Shown: positions 10,684-21,647 of the stretch, piece by piece
How positions within the stretch are numbered: the first letter of the stretch is position 1
How the letters are laid out: the number at the start of each line of letters is the position of its first letter
Origin: Durusdinium trenchii
Taxonomy: Eukaryota; Sar; Dinophyceae; Suessiales; Symbiodiniaceae
Direction of reading: 5' to 3'
Assembly: GCA_963970005.1 (NCBI GenBank)
Contig: CAXAMN010013780.1
Location: 1 to 64,000, forward strand
DNA length: 64,000 nucleotides
Position numbers and translations under genes: made by a program
The notes under the pieces: model-generated
The model's database searches: none
What the model saw: only the letters and a program-made list of their open reading frames with translations
What the model was told of the DNA's origin: nothing

Positions 10684-10797
10684 CGAAATCTTCACTTATG
10701 AATTCCTGCCACTTTCTACGAAATCTTCACTCATGAATCCCTGTTCCCGCCACTTTCTACGAAATCCAGCACTTTAGAATTTACTGTTCCTGCCACA
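10684..10797. repeat. three imperfect direct repeats upstream of the polymerase relic
   Basis: CGAAATCTTCAC...CCTGCCAC-type units start at 10684, 10719 and 10760 (spacing 35 and 41 bp) and end with TTCCTGCCAC or CCGCCACTTTCTA. They lie 90-200 bp upstream of the polymerase start, where an element promoter or subterminal repeats would be. Function is inferred from position only. Confidence 0.6.
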
Positions 10798-10932
10798 CTT
10801 GAGCCAACTAGATACTATATAACAATATAAACAGTCAGAATGACACCGTATGGGTTTGCTTGTCGGGTCTCTTTGCCACGATGCTCCCCGATACAGTGCC
10901 ACCCTGACTGAAAAAACCTACTCCATCTTTTT

Positions 10933-11105
10933 TATATATATATATCAAAATATTTTTTTTAAAAAAAAATCTTGGGTAGGTAGTGAGTGTGGGGGGTCGC
11001 GTTTGGAAATCCGCTTCCCCACCATCACTCACTCCTCCCTTCTTCTCTTCTTCGTCCTTTCTTTTTGAATTAAAAAAAAAGTCATTAAAAAAAAAAGAAA
11101 GAAAA
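10933..11105. repeat. TA/poly-T/poly-A low-complexity tract
   Basis: A TA run is followed by T8A9 (a perfect palindrome at about 10952-10970) and two poly-A runs near 11071-11096. It may mark the outer edge of the element-derived island. Confidence 0.7.
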
Positions 11106-11582
11106 ACGCAACGCCGACGCCCACGCATCCCCCGACTCCCCTGAAGTGGATGAAGACCTCCCTTCTGACCAAGCAGGACGAACGATAGAACCCCAGAAAA
11201 ACGACAAAGGCTCAACACAAATTTTCAAGAGCCAAGAAAATTCAACGAGGTGATTGATGAACCAAACTCCCCAGAACCCCCGCCATGCGCCCCGTGTTTT
11301 CACGAAGCACGACCAAAAAATAGCACACCTCTCACGACGCCCTCGTGGGACCCATACCAAAAACAACACATGCAAACTTGCCAGTTGCCCCAGGACCACC
11401 TTGAGCAGGGTGCTTGTGTTAGCTGATGTCTCCAACCCCAGACTCCAAGCACCCATGGCAGAAACATGGGGATGGTAGAGACAATCATGACAAGATTTTT
11501 TGTCTCGCAGCAAGGGAAATTGAATGGATAAAAATTGCAAAAGGGTTTTTCATCGCTTTTGATTGGAAGAATGTGGCCTCGC

Positions 11583-11730
11583 ACGCACACCCAGTTTTGA
11601 CCGCTTCACAGATCGGTCCCATGCTGTCGCCGAGTCGGTCGTCTGGTCGTCGGTCGCTGCCTTGAGCACTTTGGTCAGGAAGGAGTTCCGATAAGGCACC
11701 GCCTTGCTTTTCCTGACCGTTCCGAATCAT
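11583..11730 (-). CDS. possible exon, unknown product
   Basis: The minus frame starts with ATG and reads MIRNGQEKQGGALSELLPDQ, then an Asp/Arg-rich segment. It reaches a possible GC donor (GAG|GCCACA) near 11583. GC3 is about 60 percent. The product is not recognised. Confidence 0.3.
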
Positions 11731-12983
11731 TCGTGAAGACACGAATGAAAGGGGCAAAGCTGATAGCCAGCGGCGCTAGCAGAGAGTTTTTCTGCATCAA
11801 TTTCTTTGAGCTGCCCAACCTTTTGGATGCAATTCGATCCTACATTTCTCCACCCAGATCCATGGACAAACAAAACTCCAGCAGAGATGGAGGCCATCGC
11901 TATTGTGTTTCTTTTTTGGTTTGAAAGAAGCCCACTCACGTTCTCTCGTTGGGCTTCGTTTTGGAATCTGGTCCCGAGCCTTGACTACGCATGGTGGAAT
12001 GGTTTCTGTTCGCCACGTGAAATGGTTTCGGGTTTACAACATGACCCCTCTTGATTTTGAGCTCATGCTAATACTGATAACTAATATTGAGTCCATCTAA
12101 ACTATATATATAATATGTATAAATATTATATGTGTTATATATACACGTATATCACGGCTATATTATCTGCAGACCTCTTTACTTTTGATGGAGCTGAATA
12201 GAGCAGATGCAGCCATCCGACTTCTCCACTTCCTCAACCTTTATCGCAGTCCTATTTTGCTCTTATGATCATCCCTGAGGCGCGCCTATTCAGCGCATTG
12301 ATGACACCTTCCAACCAATGCCTCCAGCCGCTCTTGATCGATCTCCCTCCCTTCAGTTGGACCCAACTTGTGGGACCAACGCTAGATCGGCTAGAGGGGG
12401 TGGGTGCAGGAAAAGGTGCCCTTAAAACGCCTCAAACGTGCTCAACAACAATCAAAAACCAGGGCCTAGATAGTTTCTCTGCTGGGCATTCTAAGACTCA
12501 ACGGAACAGCATGTCACAAGGCATGAATGTGAAAAAGTCTCAAACTTGGTTTCTCACGGCTAGCCATGGAGAATCCGCCAAAACAGAGTGCAGTTTGGAA
12601 GCAGCATGGCCAGCTCCTGAGCTTGTGCTAGGGCTCCCTGCAAAGACACATTGATGGAGACAGCCTGCCCCATGAGCACCTGGAGTCTGTGGAGGACAAC
12701 CGCGGACATATACTGTAGAAGGGATCAGGGGATCCTACAAAAAATGTAAAGCGCATGGATTTGGATGAAAAGTCTTTGATTCTTGCAAATTTGTGGAACA
12801 AGTCGAACAAATTATACCGGCATAGACCCCAGATAGCACTTCAAGAAAAGTTGGACACCATGGCAAAAGCGGGAGACAAGCTTGGGAGACATCCCACTCA
12901 AAGCCGGGGAAAGGATGGAAAAGGTAAACAAGACCTAAATCATCTTATAACAGCATCCGCGTCAAAGGCAGGCAAAAAAATGA

Positions 12984-13340
12984 CAAGGCGGCAGCGGCAG
13001 CCAAGAGCGAAATCAGGAACAGAGACAAGCTTGGGAAACACGGCGGCGGCGGCGGCAGCCAAGAGCGAAATCATGAAGGGAGACAAGCTTGAGAGACAAG
13101 GCGGCAGCGGCAGCCAAAAGCGAAATCAAGCTTGAGAAANNNNNNNNNNAACAAGACGGCAGCGGCAGCCAAGAGCCAAATCATGAAGGGAGACAAACTT
13201 GGGAAACAAGGCGGCAGCGGCAGCTAAGAGCGAAGTCATGAAGGGAGACAAGCTGGAGAAACAAGATGGCAGCGCCAGCTAAAAGCGAAATCATGAAGGG
13301 AGACAAGCTTGGGAAACAAGGCGGCACCGGCAGCCAATTT
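12984..13340 (+). repeat. 55-bp tandem array
   Basis: Units of the type GGCGGCAGCGGCAGCCAAGA + GCGAAATCATGAAGGGAGAC + AAGCTTGGGAAACAA recur at exactly 55-bp spacing (ATGAAGGG at 13073, 13183, 13238 and 13293). One truncated unit and an assembly gap lie inside. The period is not a multiple of three, so coding frames change from unit to unit and a repeat protein is unlikely. More diverged units may start at about 12860. Confidence 0.85.
13140..13149. other. assembly gap (10 N)
   Basis: Ten undetermined bases lie inside the 55-bp array; the true unit number is unknown. Confidence 1.
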
Positions 13341-13834
13341 CCGCAATCCGGAACCCATCCATTGAGAAGTAAGAACCCCTATAGCTTCCAGCTATCTGGG
13401 GAAAAAGGCTTGGGAAATCCCAGGTTTGGAGCCATACCAAACGAGCACAGGGTTCCCTCTGTCGATGGAACTGGAAGACAACACAAAAGCTTTGAATGGT
13501 ATCACCATGGAAGGACTTCCTCAATTCGCAGCCACATCCATACCGGAGCTACCATGAGCTACCTCTCAGGAACGCAACACCGACGTCACCTCCACACATG
13601 CTTCATAAATGATCAGAGTCTTGACATCAACCCATCTCCACAGGCTTCATCGCTTCACTTCAAGCATCGGTCAGGGCGAAAGGAACGTTCGGCTTCTCCT
13701 GAAATCCCAGCCTCCGGTCCGTCAACCTCCCCAGAACGCCTGACCACTCGACAACGACCAGGGGACTGGGACACTACCCCCAAAACATGCCACAGCACCC
13801 CCACGAACCAGAGAAACCTGCCCCAAATGCTGGC

Positions 13835-13936
13835 CTAAAGACCCCCCGCAAACCGCTCCAGCCTGGCCTTGTCCTGCTGAGAACCCTCCTCATAGGGTTT
13901 CAACCGCTCCGAGCCTGCCAAGTCCACGATCTGTAC
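13835..13936 (-). CDS. kinesin-like motor domain exon (switch II)
   Basis: The minus frame reads VQIVDLAGSERLKPYEEG. VDLAGSER (13904-13927) is the near-invariant switch II motif of the kinesin motor domain, which senses the ATP gamma-phosphate. An AG|GTACAG acceptor sits at 13937. GC3 is about 75 percent. The bases after SERL do not match the usual helix-4 sequence, so the exon probably ends within LKPYEEG, perhaps at a GA or GC donor, or the frame stops at 13835. The P-loop and SSRSH exons were not found nearby. Confidence 0.6.
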   Translation of the reverse strand, partial: VQIVDLAGSERLKPYEEGSQQDKARLERFAGGL

Positions 13937-14869
13937 CTCCGGTCGGAGGGCCGATCCCCAAAACCAACCAGGCGGCCCTGACCAAAAAGCCGTGTGGTTT
14001 AGAAGGTGCTTCAACACCTACCATCCATCCACTCTGTTGCCGCGCTCACATCCACACCCTTTTGCTGTGCTCAAACGCATGGCAGATCGCTCCAAACGCC
14101 TTCGATTCGGGACCAACGCCTTCGAGCTCCGGACCGTCTGGGCGCTCCGATCTGCGGCCTGAGCGGCTGAGGCATGGCATCCCTGGATGATTGCCAACAT
14201 AGTAGTGTTGCCAAGGGATGATGTAGTGATTTATACTTTTTGTATCTCATAGGTTGTGGCATTTCTGTGCATCCACGTTTGTTGGTTGCCAACCAGTTTT
14301 GGTGGGATTTCTCATGATTTCCACAAACCAGGCAATGGCAACACCTCGAATATCTTTGGCCCGATGTGTTTGAATCTTCAGCAACTTCCTGGCACATGCA
14401 GGCTCCACGGGAGTCCCAAAGAACCTCAAAGTGATTCAAAGTGGATCAAAGTGGTAGGATTTCTCATGCTGGTCAAATTCACAAATCGGTGGAATGGATC
14501 GATGAATGTAGAGATGCTAAATCTCCATACTAAAGTTTGCCAAGAGATTTGACATGCCCACTAGTCAACCTTCGTGAAGGAGCATTCCTAAGTGACTAGC
14601 TGGGCGCCATTGCCGTAGGCTGTGCTCATTGGCCATTAGGAATAGTAAACTTGTGTTGTTGTAGCTCCAATTGTCGCTGCATCTGTATAACTATATATTG
14701 TTCTACATACATCTGGCAGTATGTTTATGTATTTTTATATATACATTTAGAGAGAAATGTGTGTACAGTACTTGTACAACCATCTTTCACGCCCGGGTCC
14801 AGCAGTTTAGGTTTGCAGGCCAGCTGTGTGATGAGCACAAACTGCTAAGGCTTGAACCGTGTTGGGAAG

Positions 14870-15021
14870 CTACTCAAGTTGACCTTCCTCCAATCCATCA
14901 GTGGAAGCATCCCAAAACCTGGACTTGTAAAGCATCCCTCGGAGCACCCCTGCGGCATAAAGCAAATCGCAGTGCAAGCGCATCGTCACAGAATCTTTGC
15001 CAGAACCACCCATCTCCCCAG
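14870..15021 (-). CDS. putative terminal exon, unknown product
   Basis: After an ACGCAG acceptor at 15022, the minus frame gives 49 codons and a TAG at 14870-14872, with segments SVTMRLHCDLLYAAG and SRFWDASTDGLEEGQLE. Composition is strongly protein-like. A minus frame at 15040-15240 could be the preceding exon. The family is not recognised. Confidence 0.45.
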
Positions 15022-15896
15022 CTGCGTGCGTTGCTGGCCTCAATGAAGATGGTAAAGATGCAGTGTGAGCCTCGAGCTCAAAACACCCAGTGTTTGATCC
15101 CCCGGAATCACTCCAATCAGGGAAACCTTGTAGTGGGAATCGCCCAGTTCACCATGAGAAGCAAGATATTGGAGAAGATGTGTTTCACTAGCGTGAAAGT
15201 TGTCACTTGGTTCATGAATGCACCTGGGAACCTCAAACAAAAGGCCCTTGCGTGGGTCAATGGATTCTCCTGCCGGCTATTCAGTGCTAAACTGACCTAA
15301 AGCTAGTTTGCGCACTATGCCCCATTTCAAGCGAAGAGACAAGATTCAAGATCTCAGGTTGCAGTTAGACGATCCCTCATGATACACACGTGCAGAGGAA
15401 GGGAAGCCAGTTGCCTAGTTGACATAAGCATAGATTCTCTACTGACAGAAGGTTCTGGGCAGAATGAGACATCGATCGAAAGCTCTGGAGAGCGATGTTC
15501 ACGTGAACTGGTCTCGACCACGATTTTCGATGCCCCAGCTTGAGAATATCTTCATGACTGCGATGACAGTCAAAATTCACCTAATTACGATACTTCACCA
15601 CTGCCTTGTCAGCAGCCTCGGCCCAAAAAACAGCACCTTCCACCCAAGAAGACCCAAGCGATCCAAAGAAGACCACCGAAGACCACGTTCTTCACCATCT
15701 TTACCCAACATCGGTTCAAACCCAGCGCTGGGGGTCAACACCTTCAAAGAGAATGTGTTCGTGCTTGAACAATCGGGCTTCTATATATACATATATAATT
15801 GTAGAGAGAGGGAGACTTTGCTTGCAGGGGACTCAAAATCAAAAGACATATCGAGAAAATCTCCAACTCAACCCTCCCCAAAACGCAAGTTGTCAC

Positions 15897-16035
15897 CTTC
15901 CCGCGCTTCATGCGAGTCACGTGAAGAGTTCAAGTTGTGCGGCGTCTCCGCCACCGTGCGGTGTGTATCCTGGGGATGGTCTGCCCGGGCTCGGTTGGCC
16001 GAGTCGAAGAAGGCCAGTTGTCGCACAGTGACGTC
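15897..16035 (-). CDS. putative internal exon, unknown product
   Basis: The minus strand shows a polypyrimidine CTTTCTTTTTTCAAAAG acceptor at 16036 and a GAAG|GTGACA donor at 15896. The 46 codons between them begin DVTVRQLAFFDSANRARADH and have about 70 percent GC3. Both splice sites are canonical. The product is not recognised. Confidence 0.45.
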
Positions 16036-16069
16036 CTTTTGAAAAAAGAAAGAGGGGTCGGTGCCAGGT

Positions 16070-16152
16070 GCCATTCACTTATTGGTGGTCACTGAAGGGT
16101 ATCCCCTCTATTGATCAACCAAGCAATACAGTAGTAAAAGGCCCTCCATGGC
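16070..16152 (+). repeat. dispersed repeat, copy B
   Basis: This copy has TTATTGGTGGTCACTGAAGG, GTATCCCCTCTATTGATCAA and AAAAGGCCCTCCATGG in the order seen in copies A and C. Its edges carry GTGCCAT and ATGGCAC as a 7-bp terminal inverted repeat. Confidence 0.65.
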
Positions 16153-16932
16153 ACTAGACACCAGCAACCCTCTGAGCCGAAGCCGTCCGTGATGTTGTCC
16201 GGCGGAGGTCGGACAAGAAAGACCCCCAGCCAACACTGGTCAAAGAAGAGACAGGGCCACACCCCTGATGAAAGCCAATTCAATGGATCAATCTAGTCTT
16301 GATATGTCTTGACTAACTATGTTTAAACCCGGAGCCCGATAAGTCTCAAGATATTGCAAATCTTCGGAGTTTTGTGCATCAATGCGCCAGCAAGGCTAGA
16401 GTTCTATGAAGGCAGAGGGAGTTCGGGGTTCATCTCCAAAAGCTGATCCTTCAGGTCCAAAGCCATGCTAGACCTCACCACTAGAGTGATCCTGAGCTCC
16501 AGACACCCAGGAAGTACTGCTGGAGGCCTTCCTCCTCGTGGGTGCTGGGTATATTGCCAGCTGCACTGCTGGAGGTCTTGAACCGCAAAGGGCTCTCTGG
16601 GTTTTGCACCCCAAAGGGTTGGAGGTTTCCTCTTGTCCACCAGGAAGGAGGGAGGCCAGAAAGGTTGAAGACTTCAAGACCTGTCTACCTGTCACAAATT
16701 AGATCGATGAGGGCCATCCTTGAAGCTCTTCGATGGAACGGCAATGCCATGCAGCTGTGTGACAACATGTCAGTAGCACACTGGTTGGTTGTCAGGAAAT
16801 CGGAGATAAACAAGTCCCAGCAATTTCTTCTGATCAAACTATCCTTTATAATAAAGATACATAAAGTCTATAACATATATTACAGTATATAATATAACCA
16901 GCTGCTGCACGAAACCCAGCGTTGGAGCTCCA

Positions 16933-16993
16933 GCAAGGACGCTGCTAGGGGCTCTCCTGGCCTTACTACTGGAACAAGGACGCTACTAGGATT
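16933..16993 (+). repeat. CTACTAGG array, forward copy
   Basis: Three units of the AGCAAGGACGCTGCTAGGGG and CCTTACTACTGG type. No flanking duplication is evident. Confidence 0.75.
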
Positions 16994-17199
16994 GAGAACC
17001 TCCAAATCTCCAAAAGATCCTGAGCCTCACAGCTTTTTGGCTTCCAATCTCTTCCAATGTCTGAAGTCCCAACTCCCAATCTTCCAGCTTTGGGTGAGCC
17101 CTCCTTGACATTCCCATGACTTCGCCTCCGAAGAAATGGCCACGCGCTTCGCACCTGGACCGCTTTCAGATCCGATCCGTCAAGATCTTCAGAATTACT

Positions 17200-17278
17200 T
17201 GTTCCTAGTAGCTTCTTGTTACTACTAGTAAGGCACTTGTTACTAGAAGCGATGCACTTGTTCCTAGTAGCTTTCTAT
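17200..17278 (-). repeat. CTACTAGG/ACTAGTAACAAG array, reverse copy
   Basis: CTAGTAGCTTCTTGTTACTA-type units lie in the opposite orientation to the arrays at 16933 and 17586. Confidence 0.75.
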
Positions 17279-17459
17279 TACCCACCATGTCTTACCCACA
17301 TCGTAGCTCTTCAAAAGTGAAAGCACTTTCACAGCATTCACCGCAACCAACGGCCGAACATCACCGGACCAATCGCGCCAACCTAGACCGCGAATGTCTT
17401 GTAGACCGCGCTTTAGACAGGTGCTTCAGATCCGCCGAGATCCACGGGTGCTTTTCTTC

Positions 17460-17620
17460 CGCTCAAACATTCCCAAAACATGCTTCGTTGAACGCCTGAG
17501 AAACGAACGCGACGGACGCCCAAGGAAGCGCACCAAAAGGGCCACCCCAGGAAGTCGAAAGGACCCCGCGCCCAAGAAGTTGAAAGCTACTAGGAACAAA
17601 GGGCATCGCTACTAGGAGCA
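17460..17620 (+). CDS. possible basic-protein exon running into an array
   Basis: The plus frame reads CFVERLRNERDGRPRKRTKR and continues Lys/Arg-rich. Its last codons and stop are contributed by the CTACTAGG array that starts at about 17586. If real, the array supplies the C-terminus. The product is not recognised. Confidence 0.25.
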
Positions 17621-17671
17621 AGGACGCTACTAGGGGCTCCTGGCCTTACTAGGAACAAGAAGCTACTGATC
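17586..17671 (+). repeat. CTACTAGG array, forward copy
   Basis: AGCTACTAGGAACAAAGGGC and CTACTAGGGGCTCCTGGCC units. Together with 17200-17278 it forms an inverted pair around about 300 bp. Confidence 0.75.
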
Positions 17672-18399
17672 CCGTGGCTTCCCCGTTGCTTTAGGTGATC
17701 GACATGTGCCGAAGCTGGAGAGGCTCTCAACCATTTTTCGGCAGGGACATCACATACTCGACCCGGTAGCACCGTTGTACAGACCAGAAGTCGAAGCACT
17801 CCGAGTGCAGGGTAGAGGCTCTGGCACCAATGGATGCTTGTCTTGGCAACAAGACTAAAGGTATTCCTCTTGACTCCAAGGTTGATTCTGAACCACAGAT
17901 ATGAACCGGTGCCGATAGATGACAGCAGCTTGACAATAGCGCTTTTCTGCATCTTTTTCAGACAGGTTGTCCCAGTGACCAGAGTTCCACCGACTCAGAT
18001 CAGTTTTGCTGCCCAGTGTCCAAGCCTGGGGGAATCACCCTGTATCATGCTCCTTTGGTTTTGGTTGGACTGGATGTTGGTGAGACTTGTCCTAGAAATC
18101 ATGGCATGTTGCTTACAAGTGCCTATTTGAATGGGCAGCGCCGGATTCAGAACCCAAATCCATGCCCCTAGGAATGGAATCTATGGGCCTCTGTGACAAG
18201 TCTCCGACCATTTGATACACGGAGTGCTCTTCAACTACGACAGGTCATACGCAGCGCTTCTCAGAAGACCCGACGTGTGACAACCTGTCCTCACCAGCCT
18301 GATATTTGTTGATTGTGCTTTGTAACAAGAAAATCAAGAAAGGAGACCAACCCCCAACCCCCTCCATCGAAAAGATTGTCTTCCCTTTTTCATCCTCTT

Positions 18400-18516
18400 T
18401 CACTCCTCAGTACTGTCCATGACTGTTGGAGAGAGTGCAATTGAGTAGCACTTGTCCAGTGCGCTGGATGCTTCCCACAGGCTTTGCGCAGCAACATTCG
18501 CCGAAAACACACTATC
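18400..18516 (-). CDS. putative terminal exon, unknown product
   Basis: A GGAGGCAG|G acceptor is followed on the minus strand by 38 codons, DSVFSANVAAQSLWEASSAL then CYSIALSPTVMDSTEE, and a stop. The neighbouring exon at 18677 ends in a perfect GTAAGTGG donor, but joining the two directly changes the frame. Either one boundary is misplaced or a small exon lies between. Confidence 0.4.
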   Translation of the reverse strand, partial: DSVFSANVAAQSLWEASSALDKCYSIALSPTVMDSTEE

Positions 18517-18676
18517 CTGCCTCCAAAAGATTAAAAGAGACAGTGAGAGAGCACTGCCCGGAGGAGCGTTAGGTTGGCCCAATCAGGGCTAAGCGGCTAC
18601 CCAAGCCCAAAAAATCCGATATTTAACTGGAAGACTAAGGTACTCACTACGGCCACGATCTCCAACTACCACTTAC

Positions 18677-18845
18677 ATGAGGATGGTAAAAGCAGGCTCG
18701 TCTTTGGTTCTAACTACTGACTCGCTGATTCCCCGATGAATTTGAGGAGCTTTTATCATGACTGACTTACAACCTGCAGCAGAGTAACACATTTGTTGTG
18801 TGGGGGACTGTGCCAACGTGGCCTTCACACAAATGTTGCTAGCAG
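18677..18845 (-). CDS. putative exon with GTAAGT donor, unknown product
   Basis: The minus frame contains TLAQSPTQQMCYSAAGCKSV and ends GISESVVRTKDEPAFTIL before CTCAT|GTAAGTGG (intron from 18676). The upstream acceptor is placed approximately, after TGTGTGAAG. The product is not recognised. Confidence 0.4.
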
Positions 18846-18992
18846 GGTGCAAATGTGAGCCGGGACTATCAGTTGTGTTGCTTCCCAAATGATGATTCCA
18901 GAAGAAAGTACTGGTCCAGTAGACCATTCGAAAAGGTCTTAGTTTTGCACTTGTTTAATCTTTTTGACTCGGATACTCCAAATGGTGGGTAG

Positions 18993-19118
18993 GCTTCAGA
19001 ACGTTCCAACATTGCTGAGTTGTGCCGTGCCTTCCGAAATCCGAAACGAAGACCCCAGGGCCCCAAGAGCTTTCCTCTCTACGGCAGTGCTCGGAAGAGA
19101 AACTTCAAAGTCTTCGCT
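18993..19118 (+). CDS. putative internal exon, basic, unknown product
   Basis: GGGTAG|GCT acceptor and GCT|GTGAGG donor enclose exactly 42 codons in phase 0 at both ends: ASERSNIAELCRAFRNPKRR, then PQGPKSFPLYGSARKRNF. It is Arg/Lys-rich. The family is not recognised. It lies on the opposite strand to the exons on either side. Confidence 0.5.
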
Positions 19119-19678
19119 GTGAGGGCAGGGACAGTTATATCGTATTCTTGTTCAACAACAGAGTGCTGTGCGCGGCCTGACAAAATTCCGACCTACTATA
19201 TAGATCCTACTAATATCAGAAGTCTGATCCCAAGCGTCACAAGGCCTTTTTGGGACCACTTGTTCGAACCCATTTCATCGTCTTCAGATACTGCCCTGCA
19301 CCACGCGCCATTTACACCGCAGCGTCGCGCAGCGACGGCACGGCGCAACAAACCGCTCTTAGAAATTTCATGACCGCTCTTCAGGGAGCAGCTCTCGAAT
19401 TTCATGCAAAGCTTGGCCCTGTCCCACCCGAATCACTGAGCCCGGCTGAGCCCTGTGGCACCCACCTCAACCTTGGGAAGCCATGCAATGCATTCATGTC
19501 CAGAAGGATCAATGTTCTTGTTTCGGCCCCTACAAGACCAGTGGTTCCTACAGGCCTGGTCTCCTGTTGAATCTTGTTCAGCAAGCAAAGTGAACCATGT
19601 GCCCCGATCAGGACCTGCAAACGTCTGATGCATGGGCATCCTCCCCCAAGCTTCTTAACAGGTTGAGGTCGTGATCGA

Positions 19679-20000
19679 CTACTCTCCCTGCATAGGAAGG
19701 AAAATGCAGTGCTGTCGCACCTTCTTGTGATCCTCCCCCCGTTCCAGCAGATGCGGATCCCTAAAGAAGGCACGAACAAACCAGCAAGTCGCGACGACAA
19801 CCGGCTGTGTCTGTGCATAGACAGGTATCTTCAGCCCATGGAATCCGTCGCGAGTCTCTCGTCCCAGATTCAACGATGTGAACTTGAGGTACGGGCTCAT
19901 CTCGTTAGCTGGCGAAGGCTTCAAAACGCCTCGCCGACGGTCACCAAAGGGAGGGGTGCCATGCCAGCAATCCAAGGAGCACCAAGAATCCTGACTTGTA
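19679..20000 (-). CDS. putative terminal exon, unknown product
   Basis: The minus frame is open for about 105 codons to a TAG at 19679. It contains GTPPFGDRRRGVLKPSPANE, YLKFTSLNLGRETRDGFHG, KIPVYAQTQPVVVATCWFVR and DPHLLERGEDHKKVRQHCIF. Composition and GC3 are strongly protein-like. The product is not recognised. The exon at about 20065-20260 on the same strand is probably upstream in the same gene. Confidence 0.45.
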
Positions 20001-20064
20001 GATGCTAGAAATCATATGAAATCAGGACCACATGTAAAGAGGGAACATGCCCAGTGCTAACACA

Positions 20065-20260
20065 AGGTCTGCAGTTGCCAGAGGAATTGGATGCGGAACG
20101 AGAACGAGGCGTGGGAAATCAAAGGCGAGTTCTGCCCACCATGACCCTTCAAGTTGCAAGCCTTTGGAGCGCAAAGCTGCTTCAGTGCCCGCCTGGCGAA
20201 GATCGAACAACTTTGAAGCCTTCCTCTGTGTGTGTGTGCCCTGTCTTGCAAAAGGAAATG
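20065..20260 (-). CDS. putative exon, unknown product
   Basis: The minus frame reads KASKLFDLRQAGTEAALRSK then SWWAELAFDFPRLVLVPHPI. An acceptor is likely in the CACACACAG tract near 20240 and a GACCTT|GTGTTA donor near 20065. If the frame is not spliced it stops at 20022. The family is not recognised. Confidence 0.4.
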
Positions 20261-20589
20261 CATCTGCTCCCTGTTCCCTGAAGTAAAAAATCAATGACAT
20301 GGATATGCGAGTGCTGTTTTACATGGTCTCCCACTGTATCTGGCCGCTGAATTCTCCCTTCCGACCGTAGAAGTCAGGTCGATTTAGGTGTGACCAGAGA
20401 CTTAGCTGTTGGTCAATCATCTTCCCCCCTCAACATGTTGACATGTTCTTTACAGTATATAAGTTGTTGAACATCCCTTTGTGACGCGTCCAATCAAAGC
20501 TAGTAGTTGAACAGAGCCTTCCAGCTATCCGCAAGCATCTTCTGGACACTCCTTCCGAACCAAGACAACAGCCTTGTACTTCAAAGCCC

Positions 20590-20891
20590 GGACCACGAGT
20601 TCCAACCCTCAAGAACCTCCCACACCAGCTTGGATCACCGCAACTCCAATCGCCTCACCTCATCGTATTGATGCAGCATGGTCTCCACCACGCCCTGAGG
20701 AATCGCCGGAGGACCATGCGATGCGCCACCAGCCATGCTCGAGAGCCATCCACGGAAGACATGGATCGAATCAGAACACCTGGGACGAACAGCTATGCTA
20801 CAAGGGTTCCTCGCCTCCTAAGGCTCTGAAGAGGTCTCAACCAGCAAGGGCAAAAACCAGGAAGGCGGAAGAAAACAACAAAAACATATGA
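20590..20891 (+). CDS. possible Pro/Ser-rich exon
   Basis: The plus frame includes SPHRIDAAWSPPRPEESPED and ends RAKTRKAEENNKNI. Composition is low-complexity but charged. There is no clear acceptor and no domain. Confidence 0.25.
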
Positions 20892-21264
20892 AAAGCCGTT
20901 CCACGTGGAAAGGAAAGACGGAAAGGAAACCACAGCACTTGCATCTTGTCCAAGCCTGCATCCAACATGATTCAATCCAGGGACGCTCCCTGTGCATCTC
21001 TGCGGTTGTTGAACCCTCTGAATCTCTACATGCACTGCAAATTGGTATTGAGCTAGACTTCGAACTGCAGACTCCGGTCATCTTCTAGCCCGAAAGCCAA
21101 TCACAAGAGCCAACAGTCTACCAGGGCCTGGATATCATGAAAACCAATTGAGTTTACCTTGTAAACCTAAGTTCTCAAAGAAGGGAGGCATCCGGTGCCA
21201 CACGGGGATTTTGATATCACAAGGTCACCTAGGTGTACCTAGGTCACCTAGATCGCCTCGATGT

Positions 21265-21533
21265 TCATTCTTTGCAGCACGTCTTCAACGACCGACGTTC
21301 TAGAAGCCACATCAACTGCTCGTCTCTAAGCAGACTCTTTTGTGTTTCTCGCTTTCGGAAGGCTTGGGTGCGAGCCCTTATATAGGATATATAGGGCTCT
21401 TTGATTCCCTCGATGTTGAACCCCCACCCTAACCCACACCGCGCCTTGAGCTCCTTGTAGAGACCATGCAAGAGGTCGGTGTCCTCATCAAAACCGAGAC
21501 AAACCAAGAAAAGTCTTTTGGTTGCTCTTGGGT
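21265..21533 (-). CDS. putative terminal exon, unknown product
   Basis: After a GTGCCCCACAG acceptor, the minus frame contains TKRLFLVCLGFDEDTDLLHG, YKELKARCGLGWGFNIEG and KRETQKSLLRDEQLMWLLER and stops at 21265. Two short TATATA/TATATAAG tracts insert YISYI in the middle, resembling other TA expansions in this window. The product is not recognised. Confidence 0.45.
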
Positions 21534-21647
21534 CTGTGGGGCACCCTGGAAGCGTCAGCATTCACCTCAACGCAGCATGTTCATGCATGTTCAACATACC
21601 CTCGGAAGCCTCTTAGGCTCAAATGCAAATGAAAAGGCTGCAAATGC

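Noticed and set aside
14671..15300. 209-codon plus-strand protein
   Set aside because: It starts in a TA-rich tract and overlaps a better minus-strand exon with an acceptor, stop and stronger codon bias.
16700..16810. RNase H-like LCDNMSVAH segment
   Set aside because: A single DN-x-SVA match without the other catalytic acidic residues or a reverse transcriptase.
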